A stretch of DNA of 64,000 nucleotides, taken from positions 1 through 64,000 of the IMG/VR virus record IMGVR_UViG_3300046747_000551; one strand, given 5' to 3'. Position 1 is the first letter of the stretch. Each line of letters begins with the position of its first letter. Below, piece by piece: positions 39,330-49,643 of this stretch. The notes beneath the pieces are model-generated. The model ran no database searches and was not told the DNA's origin. It worked only from the letters and a program-made list of their open reading frames with translations. A program made the translations under genes and the position numbers. This DNA comes from a virus.

Positions 39330-39532
39330 GCGAGTCCGTCAAGTGCCCCGTGTGCGGGCTGACCGACGTGGAGGTGTGCTGCGACGAGGTGGACAACGAG
39401 GTCGGCATCCAGCGTTTCGTCTGGGGCTACGTCTGCAAGAAGTGTGGCGAGATACCCGTGTGCCCGGACTGCGGGGCCTGCATCGCCTCGCCGGGGGACC
39501 ACATGGTCTGGTGTGAGAGGGACAAAGAATGA
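39326..39532 (+). CDS. Zinc-ribbon protein
   Basis: 68 residues with three or more Cys pairs (KCPVCGL, VCKKCGE, VCPDCGAC), ending in a charged WCERDKE. Probably binds zinc and perhaps nucleic acid or RNA polymerase; next to the sigma factor by ATGA overlap. Confidence 0.65.
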   Translation: MSESVKCPVCGLTDVEVCCDEVDNEVGIQRFVWGYVCKKCGEIPVCPDCGACIASPGDHMVWCERDKE

Positions 39533-40017
39533 ACATCCTTGCGCTAGACCTCGGGACGAACACCGGCTGGGCGCGCCGCCTGGACGGGAAAGTAGTGTCT
39601 GGCACTTGGTCATTGCCGCCGAAAAAGAAGGGCGCGGACTGCTGCGTCATCGACCCGCGGCTCATTCTTTTCCGGCAGCGCCTGCGGGACAACACCGACG
39701 TGGATGCGTTGGTTTATGAGGACGTGAAGTTCGTGCGGTCCCAAGCGCAGGCCCACCTCTGGGCCGGCTTCCGCGCCGTGCTTTGGCTTTTTGCACACGA
39801 CTTCAGCATCCCGACCTTTTGCTGCCCGGTGCAGACCTTGAAAAAGTTCGCGACCGGCAGCGGGGCGGCGGACAAGGATGCGATGGCGCTGGCCTACTAT
39901 GAAAAGGTGGGCCTGAATCCGCGGTTCGCGGCGCTAGATGACAACGCCATCGACGCGTGGCATCTACTGCATTGGGCAGAAGCGACCTTGACGAAACCGG
40001 AAATTGGCACACCTTAA
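39529..40017 (+). CDS. RuvC-like Holliday junction resolvase
   Basis: 162 residues. LALDLGTNTGWA (first Asp, near residue 6), LVYEDVKF (Glu, near 64) and DDNAIDAWHLL (Asp pair near 141) give the RNase H-like catalytic set of RuvC-type resolvases, with the KK.ATG.G.ADK segment between. It would resolve branched DNA before packaging. Confidence 0.8.
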   Translation: MNILALDLGTNTGWARRLDGKVVSGTWSLPPKKKGADCCVIDPRLILFRQRLRDNTDVDALVYEDVKFVRSQAQAHLWAGFRAVLWLFAHDFSIPTFCCPVQTLKKFATGSGAADKDAMALAYYEKVGLNPRFAALDDNAIDAWHLLHWAEATLTKPEIGTP

Positions 40018-40023
40018 CTAGGA

Positions 40024-40587
40024 ATGAGCAACGACTACCAGATGCTGGTCCCGGGCCGCGAGCGCGTCAACGCGGAACAAATCACGACCCTCCTGCACGT
40101 CACCAACGCGCTTCAGGTTTACCTGCTTGCCCCGCACCGCGCCTTCGACTCCGAGAACCCGCACCCGGAGCTGGACGGCGGCGCCCTGGCGGCGGCGACG
40201 GTGACCTTCGGCAAGGCCTGCGAGCAGCTGAACAACATCCTGTCGGACGCATCGCGTTGGAGCCTGGACAAGGTGACGGACCTGAACAAGGAAATCGTCA
40301 AGACCCAGCAAGCCCAACAGGGGCTCCTCGCTGCGCAGACCAAGCTGGCGGAGAACGCGCTGCTGCCGCACGCGCAACTCAAGCCCCTGGTCGTGCATCA
40401 CGGCGGGATGTTCCTCGCCATCCACGGCGACCCGGCCACGCCGGCCGCACACATCGTCGGCCGCGGCTTCACGCCCGAGGCCGCGCTCTACGACTTCGAC
40501 CTCGCTTTTAAACGGCTGGCCAACGACCAATACCAAATCGAGGTCGAGCAACAGCCCCAACCCAAAAACAAGAAGAACGACAAATGA
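40024..40587 (+). CDS. Hypothetical protein
   Basis: 187 residues, helical centre (LDKVTDLNKEIVKTQQAQQG) that may form a coiled coil, strand-rich C-terminal third and a Gln/Lys tail. It overlaps the phosphoesterase gene by 4 nt. Not recognised. Confidence 0.6.
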   Translation: MSNDYQMLVPGRERVNAEQITTLLHVTNALQVYLLAPHRAFDSENPHPELDGGALAAATVTFGKACEQLNNILSDASRWSLDKVTDLNKEIVKTQQAQQGLLAAQTKLAENALLPHAQLKPLVVHHGGMFLAIHGDPATPAAHIVGRGFTPEAALYDFDLAFKRLANDQYQIEVEQQPQPKNKKNDK

Positions 40588-41876
40588 AGTGGACCCACAA
40601 GCAAATCGAACAGTTTCGCGACTGCGTGAAGGCGGGCGCGAGCGACACGTTGCTCGCCTCAATTTTCCAGGTGACTGAGCCCGCCATCCGGCGCGCTCGC
40701 CAGCGGTTCGCTCCGTTTAGCGTGAAGTTCCGCACCCAGGTGCATCCCGACTTCAAGACCGCGGAACCTTTTCCCCAGGCGCCCAAGCAGCCGACCACGT
40801 TCGAGCAGGACAAGGAAGCCAAGTCCGGCGAATTCTGGAAGCGTGAGTATCAGGTCCTCGAAAAGAAATACGAGCAGGCCGTCACCCAGGCTTCCATCTC
40901 CGAGCAGCTCGTGGAGCTGGCCAAAGAGGTGGCCCCCACTTCGTATGACCCGTGCCCGGCGCAGATACCGAGCAAGCAATCCCACAGCGACTGCGCGCAG
41001 TCCGCGGTGCTGCTGCTGAGCGACACGCACGTCGGGCAGGTTATTACGCCAGACCAAACTTTAGGTTTTGGCGGCTACGACCTGGAAATTTTCCTGGCGC
41101 GCCTCAAGACCGTGGAGTCCGCCATCACGTCCATCGTCACGCGGCACACGACCACCGTCGTGGACGAGCTGGTCGTCTGTTTCGGGGGCGACCTCATCCA
41201 CGGTGCGTTGAACCACGGCGCCGAGGCCGCGCAGAAAATGACGCTGTTCGACCAGACGTATGCCGCCGGCCACGCCTTCGCGCAGTTCCTTCGCAATCTC
41301 GCGCCGCTGTTCCCGCAGGTCCGGGTCTTCGGCACGGTCGGCAACCATCCGCGGTTCGCGAACCAAAAGCGCATGCCGACGGAAAACCGCTACAGCAACC
41401 TCGACCAGTTTTGCCTGAGCTACACGCGGGCGCTGACCGAACGGCTCGAAAACGTTCACTGGACCCTGAACCGGCAGCCGACGGCGTTGTTCAAGGTGCA
41501 GGGCTTCGGGTTCGAGCTGCTCCACGGCGACACGCTGCGCGGCGGGGACCGTGCGCTGGGCATCCCGAACCACGCAGTGGGGCGCCACATTTCGGGGCGC
41601 GCGCAACTCTTCGCCAAGCACGGGCAGCAATCGCCCGACTACTATCTGTGCGGGCACCTGCACCGGGACATTGTTTTGCCGCACGCCAAGGGCCGCTTCA
41701 TTGTCAACGGGGGGTTCCCCGGCATCGACGGCTATGCGCTGGCGGAAAACTTTTCGCCGGTGGACCCCACGCAGACCTTCTTCTTGATGCACCCTAAATA
41801 CGGGCAAACCGCGAGCTACAGCATTTCCCTGAAGTTCGCGAAGGTAGAAGCCGAGCGGCCCTACGACCTTCCCTAA
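40584..41876 (+). CDS. Metallophosphoesterase with N-terminal HTH
   Basis: 430 residues. Residues 1-40 are a helix-turn-helix (DTLLASIFQVTEPAIRRARQ). Then LLLSDTHVGQ (near 142), GGDLIHG (near 200), VGNHPR (near 251), LLHGDTL and YLCGHLHRD give the calcineurin-like two-metal site of SbcD/Mre11-type nucleases and related enzymes. Probably a DNA nuclease or phosphatase in replication-recombination. Confidence 0.8.
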   Translation: MKWTHKQIEQFRDCVKAGASDTLLASIFQVTEPAIRRARQRFAPFSVKFRTQVHPDFKTAEPFPQAPKQPTTFEQDKEAKSGEFWKREYQVLEKKYEQAVTQASISEQLVELAKEVAPTSYDPCPAQIPSKQSHSDCAQSAVLLLSDTHVGQVITPDQTLGFGGYDLEIFLARLKTVESAITSIVTRHTTTVVDELVVCFGGDLIHGALNHGAEAAQKMTLFDQTYAAGHAFAQFLRNLAPLFPQVRVFGTVGNHPRFANQKRMPTENRYSNLDQFCLSYTRALTERLENVHWTLNRQPTALFKVQGFGFELLHGDTLRGGDRALGIPNHAVGRHISGRAQLFAKHGQQSPDYYLCGHLHRDIVLPHAKGRFIVNGGFPGIDGYALAENFSPVDPTQTFFLMHPKYGQTASYSISLKFAKVEAERPYDLP

Positions 41877-41877
41877 T

Positions 41878-41906
41878 TTGACAGGACGAACCCCCTGTTG
41901 TAACCT
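41878..41906 (+). promoter_or_regulatory. Promoter, TAACCT class
   Basis: TTGACA (41878-41883), 17-bp spacer, TAACCT (41901-41906), 8 nt, ATG at 41915. Confidence 0.65.
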
Positions 41907-41914
41907 ACAGACAC

Positions 41915-42364
41915 ATGAGACACATCATCGCACTACTGGCGCTGCTCGGACTTGCAGCGGTTATCCCCTCGGCCACGGCGGGCACGAAAATCATCGGCGA
42001 AGTGAACGGCTTGAAGCTGGTCCGCGTGAAAACGGTGGGCATCTTCTGTCCAAGCACCACGACGGTCATCGCGTATGACCCCGCCAAGCCCGGCACCATC
42101 GAAGGCGTCATCAATCACGCGGGCGGTCCTGGCGTGTTGCAGAGCGTCGCCCAACCGGCGTCCATCGCCGCGGGTGCCTATCTGCTCAAGCCGGACTCCA
42201 CGCGCGTGACCCAGAGCGGCAGCGGCAACGCAGCGGCTACCTCGACCAGCGGCGCGACGGCTGCCGGCGGCAACGCCACGGGTGGCAACGGTGGCGCGGG
42301 CGGAGCCGGTGGCTCGGCTGGCGGGCCTCCCGGGCTCGTGAACAACCCCGGTCACAGCAACTAA
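41915..42364 (+). CDS. Exported glycine-rich protein
   Basis: 149 residues. Signal peptide (IIALLALLGLAAVIPSATA, residues 4-22), a strand-rich domain to about 105, then a low-complexity Gly/Ala/Thr tail (GGNGGAGGAGGSAGGPPG). Probably secreted to the periplasm or surface. No family recognised. Confidence 0.65.
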   Translation: MRHIIALLALLGLAAVIPSATAGTKIIGEVNGLKLVRVKTVGIFCPSTTTVIAYDPAKPGTIEGVINHAGGPGVLQSVAQPASIAAGAYLLKPDSTRVTQSGSGNAAATSTSGATAAGGNATGGNGGAGGAGGSAGGPPGLVNNPGHSN

Positions 42365-42400
42365 CCTTCGCCTTGGGGCCACGGACGGCCCCCGAGATTT

Positions 42401-42814
42401 ATGAAACACCTCGTCCTAATTTGGCTCGCCTGCGTCGCGCTCGCCTGGACCGCCCTCAGCGCACCGCTGCCCGACTTCCGCGTGCTGCCCGACTACATGG
42501 TGGAGAACCATTGCAACCCCTTCAGCAAGTCGGCCGTCGCGATGCTGAAAGCGAAGGGCATCCCGGCAGTGCGCATCACCTTTTGCTGGTCGCGCTTTGG
42601 CGTGGGCCACGGATATCACGCCGCGGTGCTTTTCAAGCAGGGCGACAAGTTCTACTACATGGATAACAACCGAATGGGCGCGCGGCCGGTCGCCGGCACG
42701 ACGGACCTTGGTTGCGTGCGCCACATTGACGGGACCCACGACACGATGCTGTGGATGACCGATGAACAAATGAAGCGGGTCGAGCCGCACAAGCTGGAGG
42801 AACTGTTCCGATGA
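42401..42814 (+). CDS. Exported protein, papain-like style
   Basis: 137 residues. Signal peptide (LVLIWLACVALAWTALSA). Mature part has VENHCNPFSKSAVAML (candidate Cys helix) and VGHGYHAAVLFKQGDKFYYMDN (candidate His and Asp/Asn strand), the order seen in papain-like folds. It may act in the envelope; activity unproven. Second such exported protein after 30217. Confidence 0.55.
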   Translation: MKHLVLIWLACVALAWTALSAPLPDFRVLPDYMVENHCNPFSKSAVAMLKAKGIPAVRITFCWSRFGVGHGYHAAVLFKQGDKFYYMDNNRMGARPVAGTTDLGCVRHIDGTHDTMLWMTDEQMKRVEPHKLEELFR

Positions 42815-43047
42815 CTGACATGCGACGAGTCGTTTTCGACGCGGTAGTGGCCCGCTACACGCGCAAGCATCGCCCGCTGGATGAAGTGGCCTACGACGCA
42901 GACACGCTCGCGGAGTCGCACAAGGGAGTGCTTCGGTTGCGCTACCTGCGTGCCGGCGACATCTCCATCGAAGAATACCTCACCCCCCTAACGAACGAGC
43001 AGCTGCTCGACGTTTTCCAATCCCAATGCTGTCAGGACTACCGATGA
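42811..43047 (+). CDS. Small hypothetical protein
   Basis: 78 residues, mostly helical (RRVVFDAVVARYTRKHRPLD), acidic middle. Joined to both neighbours by 4-nt overlaps. Confidence 0.6.
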   Translation: MTDMRRVVFDAVVARYTRKHRPLDEVAYDADTLAESHKGVLRLRYLRAGDISIEEYLTPLTNEQLLDVFQSQCCQDYR

Positions 43048-43286
43048 ACGCCAAAGTCGAAAAAGCAATCAAGCTGTCCCGCGCCTACTACAACATGCCG
43101 GGCAACGGGGCTGGAGGTTCGCTGCACATCGTCCTGGATGACGGGAACATTGAAGTGGACCACGTCCGGTTCTGTCTGGAGTGGGCGGCGGACCGGAACG
43201 ACAAGCCGGGCGTGAAGCTGGCGGAGTTTCTCCTCACCCTTACGGAAGACGAGCGCCAGGAAGTTTACCAAGCCCTTTACCCATGA
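43044..43286 (+). CDS. Small hypothetical protein
   Basis: 80 residues (KVEKAIKLSRAYYNMPGNGA), with a strand pair LHIVLDDGNIEVDHV and an acidic helix. Its C-terminal LTEDERQEVYQAL matches the PLTNEQLLDVFQ style of the previous product. Unknown. Confidence 0.6.
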   Translation: MNAKVEKAIKLSRAYYNMPGNGAGGSLHIVLDDGNIEVDHVRFCLEWAADRNDKPGVKLAEFLLTLTEDERQEVYQALYP

Positions 43287-43621
43287 AATATCCTCCCCTA
43301 ACCCTCGACCAGTTCATCGACATCCTGCTGGACTTCCAGCGCCGCGGCGGTGGCGACTTGCCCGTCAGCTTCAATGCCGACGAGCGCTATGCCGTGGACC
43401 GGGTAATCGTCCACGCAAATCCTGAAGGGAAGCCTTACGTGGAAATCTACGGCGACGCGCCGTTCGACGACGGCCGGCCGAAGCCGATGACGCTGGAGCA
43501 GGAGCGCTTCGCTGACCAGATAGCCAAGGCCCTGGAGAAGACCTCGCCGTTCTTGGACATCCTCACGCGCGGCAAGTTCCCCGAGAAGGCCGGCGAGGAG
43601 AAGCGGGAGGGCACATGTTAA
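43283..43621 (+). CDS. Hypothetical protein
   Basis: 112 residues from the ATG at 43283. LTLDQFIDILLDFQRRGGGDLPV is a common head in small phage proteins of unknown role; charged helical tail. Confidence 0.65.
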   Translation: MKYPPLTLDQFIDILLDFQRRGGGDLPVSFNADERYAVDRVIVHANPEGKPYVEIYGDAPFDDGRPKPMTLEQERFADQIAKALEKTSPFLDILTRGKFPEKAGEEKREGTC

Positions 43622-43827
43622 TTTTAGCTGCCGCCATCATGGCCGTCGCGATAGTTCAGGCCGTTCAGAATGCCCGCCTGCAACGACAAATCGACCGACT
43701 CACGCGCGAAGGTTGGGACTACCCGACCTATGACTATACTTCCGGACGGCTTAACGCTTTATGGGCCGAGTCGAATCGCCATCGCGAGCGGCTGGAAAAG
43801 CTGGAAGCCAAACGAAAACGCCAATGA
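43615..43827 (+). CDS. Membrane-anchored coiled-coil peptide
   Basis: 70 residues: one transmembrane helix (LILAAAIMAVAIVQAV), then charged heptads (RLQRQIDRLTREG, RHRERLEKLEAKRKR). Small Rz-like spanins have this layout, but no lipoprotein partner is seen. Confidence 0.55.
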   Translation: MLILAAAIMAVAIVQAVQNARLQRQIDRLTREGWDYPTYDYTSGRLNALWAESNRHRERLEKLEAKRKRQ

Positions 43828-43958
43828 AACTTTTCTGGTCCTGGCACAAATACTACAGCGGCACCCGCTGGTTCCGCCTGGAGTTTTGCCCGGCTCGCCG
43901 CCGTTGGTCGTTCCAGGTCTGGAGACTTTTCATCTCGCTATGGCTGCGTCCGCTATGA
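43824..43958 (+). CDS. Trp-rich small protein
   Basis: 44 residues, rich in Trp, Arg and Phe (FWSWHKYYSGTRWFRLEFCP). Similar in style to 19551-19748. 4-nt overlaps on both sides. Confidence 0.5.
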   Translation: MKLFWSWHKYYSGTRWFRLEFCPARRRWSFQVWRLFISLWLRPL

Positions 43959-44167
43959 ACCCGACCTACGAGAAAAACACGACCGGCTGGACGTGGTGGT
44001 GCCGCACGCACCATCGCGAAGCCACCCACCTGTTGAAACGCGAGGGCTGCTCGCCCGTCGCCACCTGTGACCCCGCCTTGGGCGGAATCCTATTACCCTG
44101 TGACTGCGTCTGTAAAAACTGGCTCCTCGTCGTCGAAGCTAAGACTCCACCTGCTGGGTCTTCCTAA
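43955..44167 (+). CDS. Cysteine-rich small protein
   Basis: 70 residues (WTWWCRTHHREATHLL, LPCDCVCKNW), likely zinc-binding. Its second half overlaps the start of the glycosyltransferase gene in another frame. Confidence 0.5.
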   Translation: MNPTYEKNTTGWTWWCRTHHREATHLLKREGCSPVATCDPALGGILLPCDCVCKNWLLVVEAKTPPAGSS

Positions 44168-45194
44168 CGCGCCCGTCAACCTGGACTACTCGCTCGACGG
44201 CTTCGCCGCGGCGACGTATAGGTTCGCGCAGATGATGTTCCACATGGGACATCATGTCATCCTCTACGGGGCCGAGAAGTCCAACGCGCCATGCAACGAG
44301 TTCGTGCAAATCATTTCCGAGCGCGACCGCACCGCCCTCTGCAAAGGGTTCGAATATCAGCACGCCATAATGGACGAGCGCTACCCGCTGTGGCAGCTCA
44401 GCAACGCCATCGCCTCGGCTGAGGTGTCCTCGCGCAAGCAACCGCGGGACCTGCTGCTCACCATCGGGGGCTCGTCACAGCGGCCGGTGTTTCAGTTCAA
44501 CCCGGAACTGTTGGACGTGGAGTGGAGCATCGGCTACGAGGGTAACTTCTGCAATCACCGTGTGTTCGAGTCCTACGCGCACATGCACAAAATCTACGGG
44601 CAGCAAAACGTCGTGGACGGCCGTTTCTATGACACGGTTATCCCGCTGCCGTTCGACCCGGACCACTTCAAGTTCCGTCCCAACCCGGAGGACTATTTCC
44701 TTTTCGTGGGCCGGCTCATTGAACGCAAGGGCCTTTGCATCGCGTGCCAAGCCGCCACGGCTGCTGGCGTGAAGCTGAAAATCATCGGCCACGGCGGCGA
44801 CCGCCGGCTAATCACTGGAGGGCACGAGTATCTCGGTGCGGTGGACTGGAAAACTCGCAACGAGGTCATGTCCAAAGCGCGGGCCGTTTTCACGCCGACC
44901 ATCTACCTGGAGCCCTTCAACTGCGTCGCGGTGGAGGCCCAGATGTGCGGCACGCCGGTCATCTCAACCGACTGGGGCGGCTTCACCGAGACGGTGGAGC
45001 AAGGCGTGTCCGGCTTTCGGTGTTCCTACCTGAAGGAATTCGTGGAGGCAACGAAAAAGGTGGAGACGCTCAGCCGGGAACGCATCGCCATACGCGCCGC
45101 GCGCAAGTATTCCATGTGGAACCTCTGCCACGACTATCAGCGCTATTTCGAGCGCCTTATGACCCGCTGGGGAGCGGGCTGGAACACTTTATGA
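44067..45194 (+). CDS. Family 4-like glycosyltransferase
   Basis: 375 residues from a GTG at 44067; a GTG at 44100 is possible, since conserved sequence begins at LRLHLLGLPNAP. FLFVGRLIERKGLCIACQA (near 212) and the C-terminal FTPTIYLEPFNCVAVEAQMCGTPVIS (near 280, the E-x7-E motif) define GT-B retaining enzymes of family GT4. Its donor and acceptor are unknown. It is the only glycosyltransferase outside the head cluster. Confidence 0.8.
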   Translation: MTPPWAESYYPVTASVKTGSSSSKLRLHLLGLPNAPVNLDYSLDGFAAATYRFAQMMFHMGHHVILYGAEKSNAPCNEFVQIISERDRTALCKGFEYQHAIMDERYPLWQLSNAIASAEVSSRKQPRDLLLTIGGSSQRPVFQFNPELLDVEWSIGYEGNFCNHRVFESYAHMHKIYGQQNVVDGRFYDTVIPLPFDPDHFKFRPNPEDYFLFVGRLIERKGLCIACQAATAAGVKLKIIGHGGDRRLITGGHEYLGAVDWKTRNEVMSKARAVFTPTIYLEPFNCVAVEAQMCGTPVISTDWGGFTETVEQGVSGFRCSYLKEFVEATKKVETLSRERIAIRAARKYSMWNLCHDYQRYFERLMTRWGAGWNTL

Positions 45195-45388
45195 CCTACA
45201 GACCAAACGCAAAATACGGTCCCGCGTGGCGGGCACAATTGGGGTGGTTCGTGTTCGAATACTGTTGTCCCCGGCATTTCTTCGACCGGGACCCGGCGCG
45301 AGACCGGCGGTGGAAGTGTTGGGGCTTCCATCGGTGGGAATACGGGGTTCGCTTGCTGGGCTTCAGCGTGGAGTTACCGCGCTACTGA
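45191..45388 (+). CDS. Aromatic-rich small protein, last of rightward arm
   Basis: 65 residues rich in Trp, Arg and Phe (WFVFEYCCPRHFFDRD). ATGA overlap with the glycosyltransferase. Its 3' end overlaps the convergent gene by 26 nt. Confidence 0.55.
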   Translation: MTYRPNAKYGPAWRAQLGWFVFEYCCPRHFFDRDPARDRRWKCWGFHRWEYGVRLLGFSVELPRY

Positions 45389-45605
45389 AGGTCAGCGCGG
45401 GCTCTTTCCGCAACAGCTTCATCACCGTCGGGGCGTGCTCGTCCCGATTTTCGCTCGGCCCGGTGCAGACGGGTTCATACGGGTCGTCGTAGCGAAACCG
45501 TTTCCGGCACACCGGGCATTCGTAGAGATACACGCCGCGCGTGACGAGGTGTGACCCCGGCACGACGCGCGTGTAACTTTGGAATGGCGGCTTAGGCGAA
45601 CTCAT
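45363..45605 (-). CDS. Zinc-ribbon protein, end of late arm
   Basis: 80 residues from the ATG at 45605. YLYECPVCRKRFRYDD ... PVCTGP gives a Cys4-like ribbon of the FmdB style, followed by HAPTVMKLL. It overlaps the upstream start region by 14 nt and converges on the plus-strand arm. Confidence 0.6.
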   Translation of the reverse strand: MSSPKPPFQSYTRVVPGSHLVTRGVYLYECPVCRKRFRYDDPYEPVCTGPSENRDEHAPTVMKLLRKEPALTFSSAVTPR

Positions 45606-45915
45606 AGCCCCACGCACCGAAGTTCGGCACGTTGGTCGCGATGGAATCCGCTTTGACCTGGAGGATACCCGCACTCGGGATGACCCACCAACCGTTTGCC
45701 GTGAGCGGCACGCCGGGCGTGATGACTTGATTTTCCACAATCACGGTGCCTTCGCCGCCCGCTTCGCGCGAGAGGAAAGCGTTGTGAGTCGTGGTGAGCA
45801 CGTTGAATACGTAAGTCCGCATGATGCCCGTTACTGCGGTCGCCGTGTAAACCGTCGCGTAAGACGCCGTGATGGCGGTCGGAGCGCGGAGTTCTTTTGG
45901 AGTGTATGTCGCCAT
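45592..45915 (-). CDS. Small virion-style protein
   Basis: 107 residues, beta-rich and Thr/Ala-rich (TAITASYATVYTATAVTGIM). This T.Y.P..L.....L..SYAT.Y layout is common in phage structural clusters. Probably a minor virion protein. Start preceded by the AT-rich AAACTT. Confidence 0.6.
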   Translation of the reverse strand: MATYTPKELRAPTAITASYATVYTATAVTGIMRTYVFNVLTTTHNAFLSREAGGEGTVIVENQVITPGVPLTANGWWVIPSAGILQVKADSIATNVPNFGAWGYEFA

Positions 45916-45921
45916 AAGTTT

Positions 45922-48820
<2,899 letters not shown>

Positions 48821-48821
48821 T

Positions 48822-49469
48822 TTATACCACCGACTTTGAAATCGCGTTCAGGACCCGGCCGCGGCCGGGCATAGCACCGCTCGTCGGCGACCCTGGCATG
48901 AGATTTGCTACCCGGGCGCTCAGGAGGCGTTTCTGGGCACCGGCCGGCGCGGGGGCACCGACAGGCACCGGAGCGGCGGCGGCTTGCCCAGCGGGCGCTG
49001 GGGCTGCGGGCGCCCCCTCCCCGGCGGCTTCCGCGGGAACGGCGTCCTTGCGGGCGCTCTCGAAACTCTTGGTCAGCTGGTCGAACGGGACGGCCATGGA
49101 ATCGAGCTGGCCGGCCTTGTCGGCCTGCATAACCTCGTCTGGCTTAACGATTAACCCGTTGAAAAGCACGAAGTTCCCGGGCAACGATTCGGACTCGAAC
49201 GCGGCGAAGCCGGCCTTCTTCAGGTCCTCGGCATGCTTGGTAAGTGTCTTGATTTCAGGGATTTTCGACTTGAGCGGCGCGTAGGTGGCCGGCGGCGACC
49301 CATTCAAAAGCGCGGCCATGGCGGGAATCTTCAGGACCTCCTCGGGCAGCGAAGACTCGGCCGGCAGGTCTTCCTGGGCGCCCGCGGGGGCGGGCGCGGC
49401 GTCTGGGGCGACAGGCGCCGGCGCGGCGGCGTCGGCTACGGGCTGGACATCGGACGGTAAAACGGGCAT
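48822..49469 (-). CDS. Ala/Pro-rich virion-associated protein
   Basis: 215 residues. Pro/Ala-rich segments at both ends flank a folded helical core (LKSKIPEIKTLTKHAEDLKK). Located among virion genes with its own promoter (49479-49507). Function unknown. Confidence 0.6.
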   Translation of the reverse strand: MPVLPSDVQPVADAAAPAPVAPDAAPAPAGAQEDLPAESSLPEEVLKIPAMAALLNGSPPATYAPLKSKIPEIKTLTKHAEDLKKAGFAAFESESLPGNFVLFNGLIVKPDEVMQADKAGQLDSMAVPFDQLTKSFESARKDAVPAEAAGEGAPAAPAPAGQAAAAPVPVGAPAPAGAQKRLLSARVANLMPGSPTSGAMPGRGRVLNAISKSVV

Positions 49470-49472
49470 GGC

Positions 49473-49631
49473 TTAGGTAGAAGTGGGGGGTTTCTCCGGT
49501 TTGTCAACCCCGGAGTCGGGCGTCCGGTCCACCGGCTCGTGGTCCGGGACCATCAGGCGCTGGAACATGGACACGACGAGCTTCATCTCGTCGGGCGTGA
49601 GGTTAAAGTCTTCGACAGCAATTTCTTTCAT
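49473..49631 (-). CDS. Small helical protein
   Basis: 52 residues: acidic helix (VEDFNLTPDEMKLVVSMFQR), then a disordered Pro/Thr tail. Lies between the giant virion gene and the 48822 gene; its last codons contain the next promoter. Confidence 0.6.
   Translation of the reverse strand: MKEIAVEDFNLTPDEMKLVVSMFQRLMVPDHEPVDRTPDSGVDKPEKPPTST
49479..49507 (-). promoter_or_regulatory. Late promoter, ACTTCT class
   Basis: TTGACA (49502-49507), 17-bp spacer, ACTTCT (49479-49484), 9 nt, ATG at 49469. Confidence 0.6.
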
Positions 49632-49643
49632 GGCACCTACAAC

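Noticed and set aside
42365-42400. GGGGCC/GGCCCC hairpin as terminator
   Set aside because: The stem is only 6 bp and is not followed by a T-run; the next gene starts at once and is probably co-transcribed.
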